Below, piece by piece: positions 6,103-11,554 of a stretch of DNA of 11,627 nt. The notes beneath the pieces were generated by a model. The model searched no databases and had not been told where the DNA came from. It saw only the letters and a program-made list of their open reading frames with translations. How positions within the stretch are numbered: position 1 is the stretch's first letter; every line of letters begins with the position of its first letter. The position numbers and the translations under genes are program-made. Source of the stretch: JAWLCG01 sp041687295 (GTDB taxonomy: Bacteria; Planctomycetota; Phycisphaerae; SM23-33; FEN-1343); NCBI GenBank assembly GCA_041687295.1, contig JAWLCG010000138.1, forward strand, positions 1-11,627. The letters are read 5' to 3'.

Positions 6103-7284
6103 ATGCCGACCACCGTTGACTTCGAGGACGAGCCGCGGGCGCGGGCGATGTATGAGAGGATGCTCGAGGCCCTGGGGCGGGTGGAGACGGTTTCCTACGT
6201 AAGCCTCATAAGGTCGCGCACGGGCAGGGATGGGCAGCGGCAGGTCGGGGCGTCGGGCGAGTACCGCCTGTGGCTCGACAAGGCGGGGCGGTTCCAGGCC
6301 CAGGCCGTGAGATTCCCGGACCTTCGGCCAACCGGCGTGGCCGTCGGGCACGACGGGGAGGTGTGGGTCCACTGGCCCGCGGGGGAGCCGTTCCTGCCCT
6401 ATCCGCCGACGCCGCAGACCCCGCAGGACTTCCGGGAGGCGTACATCCACGAGCCGTTCGACCCGGCCCGGACGTCGCTGACGGCCCTGCCGCTGGGGGC
6501 CCGGGTGAACCCGCTGCTGGCGGGCTTCTACCAGGGCGTGCTGCCGCGGTACCTTCGCGGCGACGGCCCGGCGGCTGTGCGGTGGGCGGGCGACGAGGAA
6601 GTCCCCGGCAAACCGGTAATCGAGCTGCGCCTGGACTCCATGGACGCACCCGCCCTGCTCCGCCTGTGGCTCCACCCGCAGACGCACCTGCCCCACGCGG
6701 CCGAGTTGATCGTGCTGCGGGAGCAGCCTATTTCGGTGTACGAGGTGGCCGGCGGTTTGGAGACAAACGGGCCGCTGCCCGACAAGGCCTTCCAGTGGAC
6801 CCCGCCGGAGCACTGGACCCGCTGGTCGCCGTCGTGGTGGGGCTGGTGGGACGCGCAGACGTTCATCGGCAAGGCTGCGCCGGAGTTCGCGCTGACGGAC
6901 CTGTCCGGCAGCACCGTGCGTCTCAGCGACCTCCGCGGCCGGCCGGTGGTGCTGGGCTTCTGGAGCGCCGAATCGCCGGAGGTGCTCGATGCGCTGCAGC
7001 GGGTGCACGAGGCGGTTGGGGAGAATGGCCTGGCCGTGGTGGCGGTGAACTTCGATGACACGCCCGAGGAGGCCCGGGCCGTGCTGGCCGGGCGGGAGGT
7101 GGGCTTGGTCATCGTGGATCGCTCGGAGAAGGCCCGGGAGATCTTCGTGGGCCGGTACGGCGTGTACCAGTGGCCGGCGTTCTTTGTCATCGACGCCGAG
7201 GGCGTCGTCGTCGACACCTGGCGAGACGAGGTGGACCGGCTGTTGCCCCGTCTGCGCGAGCGGGGGCTGCTGGCGGCGGAGTGA
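6103..7284 (+). CDS. LolA-like domain fused to a cysteine-free TlpA/redoxin-like thioredoxin fold
   Basis: This is a 393-residue protein. Residues about 1-245 (ARAMYERMLEALGRVETVSY onward, many beta strands) resemble the LolA/DUF2092-type lipoprotein-carrier-like fold; this is a pattern judgement. Residues about 255-393 are a thioredoxin fold of the TlpA/AhpC type: GKAAPEFALTDLSGSTVRLS, DLRGRPVVLGFWS, VVAVNFDDTPEEA and YGVYQWPAFFVIDAEG with the cis-Pro at 358. Where TlpA has WCxxC this protein reads AESPEV, so the two cysteine positions are Ser291 and Val294. There is no cysteine anywhere, so thiol-disulfide chemistry is impossible; a binding or scaffold role is likelier. No signal peptide is visible from the ATG at 6103, which has AGAGGA 7 bases upstream, so the site of action is unclear. 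It lies downstream of the BlaI–M56 pair on the same strand and may belong to that unit. Confidence 0.8.
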   Translation: MPTTVDFEDEPRARAMYERMLEALGRVETVSYVSLIRSRTGRDGQRQVGASGEYRLWLDKAGRFQAQAVRFPDLRPTGVAVGHDGEVWVHWPAGEPFLPYPPTPQTPQDFREAYIHEPFDPARTSLTALPLGARVNPLLAGFYQGVLPRYLRGDGPAAVRWAGDEEVPGKPVIELRLDSMDAPALLRLWLHPQTHLPHAAELIVLREQPISVYEVAGGLETNGPLPDKAFQWTPPEHWTRWSPSWWGWWDAQTFIGKAAPEFALTDLSGSTVRLSDLRGRPVVLGFWSAESPEVLDALQRVHEAVGENGLAVVAVNFDDTPEEARAVLAGREVGLVIVDRSEKAREIFVGRYGVYQWPAFFVIDAEGVVVDTWRDEVDRLLPRLRERGLLAAE

Positions 7285-7302
7285 CGCCGCCCGGCAGGTC
7301 TT

Positions 7303-7373
7303 GGAGCCCCGAAAGGGGCGTGGATCGGAGCCCCGAAAGGGGCGTGGGTCGGAGCCCTGAAAGGGCGGCAGTC
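7303..7373. repeat. Three tandem 24-base units carrying GAAA-loop hairpins
   Basis: Units begin at 7303, 7327 and 7351. The first two differ by a single base (GGATC against GGGTC). The third is shortened by one base and runs into copy A of the R4 family. The first two units hold GCCCCGAAAGGGGC, a 5-bp stem closed by a GAAA tetraloop (7306-7319, 7330-7343). The units start 18 bases after the redoxin-like stop, so they would lie in its 3' untranslated region and might contribute to termination or mRNA stability. Confidence 0.85.
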
Positions 7374-7440
7374 TTTAGCCGGGGGCGTAAGCCCCCGGTC
7401 AGGCGGAGGTTAGGAGTTGAGCCCCGAAGGGGCCGCAGTG
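7349..7440 (+). repeat. R4 two-hairpin repeat, copy A
   Basis: The first 73 bases (7349-7421) match 11555-11627 at 67 positions with no gaps. Hairpin 1 (7354-7366) is GCCCTGAAAGGGC and hairpin 2 (7379-7398) is CCGGGGGCGTAAGCCCCCGG with a GTAA loop. A conserved tail ends GTTAGGAGTTGAG, and another type-1 hairpin (GCCCCGAAGGGGC, 7421-7433) follows. Against copy B, hairpin 1 shows a T-A pair in place of C-G, a change that preserves pairing. I take it as a dispersed element, possibly with an RNA function. Confidence 0.85.
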
Positions 7441-7451
7441 CCGCACCGTGG

Positions 7452-7566
7452 CGCACTGCCGCCCCTTCGGGGCTCTGCGCATTGGGGGACGCCTGTTCCG
7501 GGGGCTCACGCCCCGGCTAAAGACTGGCGCCCCTTCGGGGCTCCGAACCAGGCCCTCTCAGGGCTC
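7452..7566 (-). repeat. R4 two-hairpin repeat, copy C (inverted)
   Basis: Read on the minus strand from 7566, this shows a type-1 hairpin (GCCCTGAGAGGGC, 7564-7552), then the R4 start at 7546 with GCCCCGAAGGGGC (7541-7529). Hairpin 2 follows with a GTGA loop and one stem base missing (7516-7498), and a diverged middle leads to a closing type-1 hairpin (7473-7461). It faces copy A. The two 3' ends form a near-perfect 23-base inverted repeat (7419-7441 with 7453-7475) that could make a cruciform. Confidence 0.8.
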
Positions 7567-7789
7567 GGGGCCGGCACCGAGGGTCGGTGGATGCCTCTGC
7601 CCAGCCGCCTGCAGGCTCAGGATCGCACGAGGATGCAACCTGCACCGTCCTCTCGCGGACAGGCGGGGCGGGCCTACCTCACATTCAAGGCTGGTCGGTC
7701 CCGTAGGCTTACGAACCGAGCCTATCGCTCTGCCGCTTTCCTACTCTCTACTTTCTACTGCTCTCCGCTCCAGTCCGCTTGCGGCGGAC
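7567..7789. other. Non-coding stretch before the tRNA gene
   Basis: I see no gene in these 223 bases. They include a long pyrimidine-rich tract on the plus strand (about 7736-7771, made of CTACT/CTCT words) and a short hairpin at 7772-7790 that abuts the 3' end of the tRNA. There is no visible promoter. Confidence 0.6.
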
Positions 7790-7790
7790 T
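7772..7790 (-). terminator. Hairpin directly after the tRNA-Arg 3' end
   Basis: AGTCCGC (7772-7778) pairs with GCGGACT (7784-7790) around a 5-base loop. On the minus strand the stem begins at the discriminator base of the tRNA, so it sits where a processing signal or terminator would act. No T run follows it; a purine-rich tract does. The role as terminator is therefore uncertain. Confidence 0.4.
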
Positions 7791-7863
7791 ACACCCGGCG
7801 GGACTCGAACCCACGACCTGCGGTTTAGGAAACCGCCGCTCTATCCTGCTGAGCTACGGGTGC
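7790..7863 (-). tRNA. tRNA-Arg, anticodon CCU (decodes AGG)
   Basis: The 74-base gene folds as a standard cloverleaf on the minus strand. The acceptor stem pairs GCACCCG with CGGGTGT (with a G1-U72 wobble). The D arm reads AGCTCAGCAGGATAGAGC, the anticodon stem GCGGT/ACCGC closes the loop TTCCTAA, and the T arm contains GTGGGTTCGAGTCCCGC. The anticodon CCT corresponds to 7829-7827. The 3' CCA is not encoded and must be added after transcription. It is divergently arranged with argG. Confidence 0.95.
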
Positions 7864-7873
7864 ACGCGCGCTC

Positions 7874-7902
7874 ACTGTAGCCGACGGGCCGGGGAGGGTC
7901 AA
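7874..7902 (-). promoter_or_regulatory. Promoter of tRNA-Arg
   Basis: On the minus strand TTGACC (7902-7897) and TACAGT (7879-7874) are separated by exactly 17 bases. The predicted start near 7867 is about four bases before the mature 5' end at 7863, a position well suited to a stable RNA gene. Confidence 0.65.
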
Positions 7903-7946
7903 GTCACAGGGCATGGCCGATGCGCGGCGGCTGGGGCGGTTTTTCG

Positions 7947-7975
7947 TTGAGGTTCGCTCGCGGGGCCTTTAGAAT
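7947..7975 (+). promoter_or_regulatory. Promoter of argG
   Basis: TTGAGG (7947-7952) and TAGAAT (7970-7975) are separated by 17 bases. Transcription would begin near 7982, giving a leader of about 76 bases. Near the end of the leader a GC hairpin (CCCGC 8030-8034 with GCGGG 8038-8042) lies just before the GGAG ribosome binding site at 8047-8050 and may influence translation. No arginine operator was recognised. Confidence 0.6.
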
Positions 7976-8057
7976 CCGGGGCTTCGTTGAGCGTCGTGAT
8001 CAAGCCTGGAATGTCTGAGATACCCCTCGCCCGCGCGGCGGGGGCTGGAGAGCGCAC

Positions 8058-9293
8058 GTGGCACCGAATACCCCCGAGGTCCGGAAGGTCGTGCTGGCCT
8101 ACAGCGGCGGCCTGGACACCAGCGTGATCCTGCCCTGGATCAAGGAAAAGTACAACTGCGAGGTGATCGCCCTGGTCGCCGACGTCGGGCAGGGCGCCGG
8201 CGAGCTGGAGGGTATCGAGGCCAAGGCCCTCGCCAGCGGCGCCAGCGAGTGCGTCGTGGCCGACCTGAAGCGCGAGTTCGCCGAGGAGTACTGCTTCCGC
8301 ATGCTCGCCAGCGGCGCGGTGTACGAGGACCTCTACCTGCTGGGCACGAGCATCGCTCGGCCGCTGATCGCCAAGGCCCAGGTCGAGTGCGCCCGCCAGT
8401 ACGGCGCCGACGCCGTCGCCCACGGCGCCACGGGCAAGGGCAACGACCAGGTCCGCTTCGAGCTGACGTACATGGCCCTGGCGCCCGACTTGAAGATCAT
8501 CGCCCCGTGGAAGGACACCAGCTTCGAGCTGACCAGCCGCGAGGCCGCCGTCGAGTACGCCCAGAAGCGGGGTATCCCCATCCAGCAGACGGTCAAGAAG
8601 ATCTACAGCCGCGACCGCAACCTCTGGCACATCAGCCATGAGGGCGCCGACCTGGAAGACCCGCGCAACGAGCCCAAGGACGACCTGTGGGTCATGAGCG
8701 TGCCGGTCAGCGAGGCGCCGGACAAGCCGGCGTACGTGCAGATCGACTTCGAGCAGGGCCGGCCGACGGCGGTGGACGGGGTTCGCCTGCAGGGCGACGC
8801 GCTGATCGAGAAGCTCAACGTCCTGGGCGGCAAGCACGCGGTCGGGCAGGTCGACCTGGTCGAGAACCGCCTGGTCGGCATCAAGAGCCGCGGCGCCTAC
8901 GAGACCCCCGGCGGCACGATCCTCTACGCCGCCCACCGCGCCCTGGAGGCCCTGACGCTCGACCGCGACACGCTGCACTACAAGCAGCAGATCGCCCTGA
9001 AGTACGCCGAGATGGTCTACAACGGCCAGTGGTTCCACCCGCTGCGCGAGTCGCTGGATGCCTTCATCGCCAGCACGCAGCGGAGCGTCAGCGGCAGCGT
9101 CCGCGTCAAGCTGCTCAAGGGCCGGGCCACCGTCGCCGGCACCGAGAGCCCCACCAGCCTCTACGACCCGGCCCTGGCCAGCTTCGCCATGGGCCAGGAG
9201 TACCAGCCCACCGACGCGACGGGCTTCATCAAGCTGTTCGGCCTGCAGATGAAGGTGCAGGCCCTGCGCGACATGAACCGCGCGTCGAAGTAG
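8058..9293 (+). CDS. argG: Argininosuccinate synthase
   Basis: ArgG joins citrulline and aspartate with ATP to give argininosuccinate, AMP and pyrophosphate, the seventh step of arginine synthesis, in the cytoplasm as a tetramer. The 411 residues fit the roughly 400-residue single-domain bacterial type. The ATP-pyrophosphatase loop SGGLDTS lies at residues 16-22; GQGAGELEGIEAKAL and GTSIARPLIAKA follow, then the citrulline/aspartate region AHGATGKGNDQVRFEL, and later NLWHISHEG and YETPGGTIL. All look intact. The start is a GTG with GGAG 7 bases upstream. The first internal Met would remove the nucleotide-binding loop. No other arg genes are in view; it appears to be a single-gene unit with its own promoter and terminator. 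It is not an acquired resistance or accessory gene. Confidence 0.97.
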   Translation: MAPNTPEVRKVVLAYSGGLDTSVILPWIKEKYNCEVIALVADVGQGAGELEGIEAKALASGASECVVADLKREFAEEYCFRMLASGAVYEDLYLLGTSIARPLIAKAQVECARQYGADAVAHGATGKGNDQVRFELTYMALAPDLKIIAPWKDTSFELTSREAAVEYAQKRGIPIQQTVKKIYSRDRNLWHISHEGADLEDPRNEPKDDLWVMSVPVSEAPDKPAYVQIDFEQGRPTAVDGVRLQGDALIEKLNVLGGKHAVGQVDLVENRLVGIKSRGAYETPGGTILYAAHRALEALTLDRDTLHYKQQIALKYAEMVYNGQWFHPLRESLDAFIASTQRSVSGSVRVKLLKGRATVAGTESPTSLYDPALASFAMGQEYQPTDATGFIKLFGLQMKVQALRDMNRASK

Positions 9294-9311
9294 CCGTACA
9301 CTGAACTCCCG

Positions 9312-9341
9312 GGCCGGCGCCTCCCCTGGGCGGCGCCGGCC
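9312..9341 (+). terminator. Strong hairpin after argG
   Basis: GGCCGGCGCC (9312-9321) and GGCGCCGGCC (9332-9341) form a perfect 10-bp stem with a 10-base loop, 18 bases after the argG stop. It is followed only by TTCGT, so it is a hairpin terminator without a good U tract, or a barrier separating argG from the exchanger gene 24 bases further on. Confidence 0.65.
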
Positions 9342-9365
9342 TTCGTCAGGACTCCCGGAGCCCCC

Positions 9366-10415
9366 ATGCCTCTCGCGACGTTGGTGCCGGAGACCTTCTT
9401 CGAAGGACAGGCCACCTGGCTGCTGTGGCTCATCACGGCTGGGGCGGTGCTCCTGCTGGCCGTCGGGGCCGACCGCGCCGTCTCGGCCGCCGCCAGGCTG
9501 GCCAGGTTCCTGGGCCTGTCCACCGTCATCATCGGCGCGACTGTGGTCAGCCTGGGCACGACGACGCCTGAGGCCGTCGTCTCGGTCCGCGCGGCCCTGA
9601 GGGGCGACCCGGGGCTGGCGCTGGGCAACGCCGTCGGCTCGATTATCTGCGACACGGCCCTGATCTTCGGCCTGTGCTGCCTGATCACCCGCCTGCCGAT
9701 GGATCGCTTCGTGCTGCACCGCCACGGCTGGCTGCAGTTCGGCTCGGGGGCGCTGCTGACGGTGACCGCCCTGCTATTGTGGTGGCAATCGGGCGACATC
9801 AACGAGGTCTACATCCCCCGGTGGGTGGGCCTGGTCTACCTGGGCCTGCTGGGGGCCTACCTGTACGTGTCGGTCCGCTGGACGCGCCAGCACCCCGAGT
9901 TGATCCCCGACCAGGCCATGGCCGACACCGGCGCCGAGAAGAAGCTGCTGGCGACGGTGCTGGCCATCGCCACGCTGGGCGTGGGCCTGGTGCTGGTGGT
10001 GTTCGGTTCGGAGTTGATGATCGGGTCCGTGTCGGTGATCTCGCTGCGGATGGGCGTGCCCAAGGAGGTGCTGGCGGCGACGCTGGTGGCCTTCGGCACG
10101 AGCCTGCCGGAGTTGGTGACGGCCCTGGCGTCGATCCTCAAGGGCCATCCCGGCCTGCTGGTGGGCAACATCGTCGGGGCGGACATCCTCAACGTGCTGT
10201 TCGTGACGGGTGCGTCGGCCTCGGCGGTGGACCTGAAGGTCGAGCCGATGTTCTTCCAGTTCATGCTGCCGGTCATGATGGGCACCCTGCTGCTGTTCCG
10301 CCTGTACGTGCTGTTCGGGCGCGATCGCTTCCACCGCTGGCAGGGCATCCCGCTGCTGGCGATGTACGTGCTGTTCGTGGCCGTGCTGGCGATGGTCTAC
10401 GGCCTGCCGGCCTGA
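9366..10415 (+). CDS. CaCA-family sodium/calcium (cation/Ca2+) exchanger, YrbG-like
   Basis: This 349-residue integral membrane protein shows the two inverted alpha repeats that define the CaCA superfamily. Alpha-1 contains GTTTPEAVVS (Glu69) and GNAVGSIICDT (Asp96). Alpha-2 contains GTSLPELVTA (Glu249) and GNIVGADILN (Asp273, Asn276). About ten hydrophobic helices are visible, with a polar loop between the halves (about 177-197, HPELIPDQAMADTGAEKK). Such proteins export Ca2+ in exchange for Na+ or H+. Both essential glutamates are present, so function is expected; which counter-ion is used cannot be told. The start ATG has GGAG 5 bases upstream. No promoter was recognised between the argG hairpin and this gene, so read-through from argG is possible. 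Confidence 0.92.
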   Translation: MPLATLVPETFFEGQATWLLWLITAGAVLLLAVGADRAVSAAARLARFLGLSTVIIGATVVSLGTTTPEAVVSVRAALRGDPGLALGNAVGSIICDTALIFGLCCLITRLPMDRFVLHRHGWLQFGSGALLTVTALLLWWQSGDINEVYIPRWVGLVYLGLLGAYLYVSVRWTRQHPELIPDQAMADTGAEKKLLATVLAIATLGVGLVLVVFGSELMIGSVSVISLRMGVPKEVLAATLVAFGTSLPELVTALASILKGHPGLLVGNIVGADILNVLFVTGASASAVDLKVEPMFFQFMLPVMMGTLLLFRLYVLFGRDRFHRWQGIPLLAMYVLFVAVLAMVYGLPA

Positions 10416-10614
10416 TCGGCCGGGCGCCAGCGGAGTCCGATGCCAACTTCTGTTCCCTTCGGCGGGCCGTCCCAGCCCGACCGGCGGGCAGCGGGCCTGT
10501 ATCCGTTTGCCCAGCTTCCGGTTGCGCTACCCTTACCGGATGGGGGCCCGGCAGGAACCACTGACAGGACACCCACTACCTCCGAAAACTCGGGAAAACC
10601 GGGAAACCGATATC

Positions 10615-10644
10615 ACAACTATTCAAGTGTGGCAAAATAGTTGT
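10615..10644. promoter_or_regulatory. Nine-base inverted repeat, probable operator
   Basis: ACAACTATT (10615-10623) and AATAGTTGT (10636-10644) are perfect reverse complements 12 bases apart, in an AT-rich patch. The right half touches the first base of the -35 box. That placement suits binding by a dimeric regulator that blocks or activates the promoter. The downstream gene encodes an HTH protein, so autoregulation is a reasonable guess. Confidence 0.55.
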
Positions 10645-10673
10645 TGACGATGGCAGCACAACGGGTCTACAGT
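10644..10673 (+). promoter_or_regulatory. Promoter of the HTH gene
   Basis: TTGACG (10644-10649) and TACAGT (10668-10673) are separated by 18 bases. The -10 is identical to that of the tRNA-Arg promoter. A start near 10680 leaves a leader of about 57 bases. Confidence 0.6.
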
Positions 10674-10736
10674 GGCAATGTAAACGCTTAGTGTAGGCCA
10701 TACCACGGTCCGGTTTCGGATCGGATAGGAGATACC

Positions 10737-11264
10737 ATGGGCAATCTGGAAAACATGCTCAAGACGGAGATCGAGCGCCTGACCCGCAAGGAGCTGGCCG
10801 GTGCACTGACGCCGCTTCAGAAGGAGATTCGCGACCTGAGTCGGCAGGTCAAGGCCCTGCAGGGCCAGGTGCAGCGGGGCTCGCGGCGGCCGGCCGCGGC
10901 GCCGGCGACCCCCGGCTCGGGCGAGGCGGTCACGCTGGAGGCCTCGCCGGCCGAGGTCGAGCGGGCACGGATCTCGCCAGGGCTGATCAAGAAGCTGCGG
11001 GCGAAGTTCGGCATCACCCAGTCGCAGCTGGCGGCCCTGGTGGACGTGAGCCCGGCGGCCGTGCAGAGCTGGGAGCAGGGCATCGCCCGGCCCGGCGATG
11101 ACAACAAGGCGATCCTGGTCGCCCTGCGAAACAAGACCCGCCCCGAGGTCACAGACTTGCTCGAGGCCAAGGGTGTCGCCAAGTCGATGCGCAAGCCCCG
11201 CACGAACCTGCGAGGCCGGCGCACGCAGTCCGAGGCGGACCAGGGCGACTCCGCCGAGGCCTGA
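10737..11264 (+). CDS. Coiled-coil plus helix-turn-helix (XRE-like) protein
   Basis: This is a 175-residue soluble protein. Residues about 1-50 are rich in charged residues and heptad-like leucines (LTRKELAGALTPLQKEIRDL) and are probably a coiled coil for oligomerisation. An Ala/Pro/Arg linker (about 51-65) follows. Residues 79-145 contain an HTH: SPGLIKKLRAKFGITQSQLA, then ALVDVSPAAVQSWEQGIARP, close to the lambda-repressor/XRE pattern. The tail is basic (KSMRKPRTNLRGRR). I recall similar coiled-coil/HTH proteins in planctomycetes and deltaproteobacteria, but know no established function. AGGAG lies 5 bases before the ATG. The gene has its own promoter with an overlapping inverted repeat and its own terminator, so it is a monocistronic, probably self-regulated DNA-binding protein. 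Confidence 0.78.
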   Translation: MGNLENMLKTEIERLTRKELAGALTPLQKEIRDLSRQVKALQGQVQRGSRRPAAAPATPGSGEAVTLEASPAEVERARISPGLIKKLRAKFGITQSQLAALVDVSPAAVQSWEQGIARPGDDNKAILVALRNKTRPEVTDLLEAKGVAKSMRKPRTNLRGRRTQSEADQGDSAEA

Positions 11265-11301
11265 CGCAAGCCGGCCGATTCACCGGCGGCGGCGCTCTTT
11301 C

Positions 11302-11347
11302 AGGGCGCCCCTGGCCGCACTCGTGCGTGACCGGGCGGCGCCCTTTT
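11302..11347 (+). terminator. Intrinsic terminator of the HTH gene
   Basis: AGGGCGCC (11302-11309) pairs with GGCGCCCT (11337-11344), and an inner hairpin (GCAC/GTGC, around 11317-11325) fills the loop. A run of four T ends at 11347. It begins 38 bases after the stop codon. Confidence 0.65.
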
Positions 11348-11382
11348 GCTGCGCCGGGGGCGCCACCCGGCCCCGCCCGTAG

Positions 11383-11410
11383 GCCGGGTCGAGCGCCAGC
11401 GAGGCCCGGC
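11383..11410. repeat. Short palindrome (R5)
   Basis: GCCGGGTC (11383-11390) pairs with GGCCCGGC (11403-11410) at seven of eight positions around the loop GAGCGCCAGCGA. The word GTAGGCCGGGTCGAGCGC resembles dispersed palindromes I associate with planctomycete genomes, but only one copy is in view. Confidence 0.55.
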
Positions 11411-11554
11411 AGTTGGAAGGTGGGACGGCGTGGCTTGGGCCGCTCTGTCCCAGTCTACTAGTGGACTGTCCAGCCAGGAATGTTGAGTTCCGCCCCTGCG
11501 GTTCTGCCTGCTCACAACTGAGCGCCTTAGCGTCGCCGGGCCGGACCGGCCGGT

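Larger units (their letters stand above)
10416..10736. other. Intergenic region upstream of the HTH gene
   Basis: The first 190 bases hold nothing I can name beyond a 6-bp hairpin overlapping the exchanger stop (CCGGCC 10407-10412 with GGCCGG 10418-10423), a weak terminator candidate. The last 130 bases are much lower in GC than the surroundings. They contain the operator-like inverted repeat and the promoter listed separately, and two copies of GTGGCAA (10629-10635 and 10672-10678) 43 bases apart. Confidence 0.6.

Noticed and set aside
6103..6180. A signal peptide on the redoxin-like protein
   Set aside because: The N-terminus is acidic and lacks a hydrophobic core; no in-frame ATG, GTG or TTG upstream gives a better start before the stop at 5998.
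7303..7373. Possible CRISPR array
   Set aside because: Units are contiguous without unique spacers and there are only three.
7417..7950. Plus-strand open frames across the repeat region and tRNA
   Set aside because: The peptides are translations of hairpin repeats and of the antisense of the tRNA; no ribosome binding site or family similarity.
7899..9725. A 608-codon minus-strand open frame
   Set aside because: It covers argG and the start of the exchanger antisense. It has no recognisable domain and no plausible start.
10440..10640. A 66-codon open frame before the HTH gene
   Set aside because: It has no Shine-Dalgarno sequence, runs into the operator/promoter region, and shows no conserved pattern.
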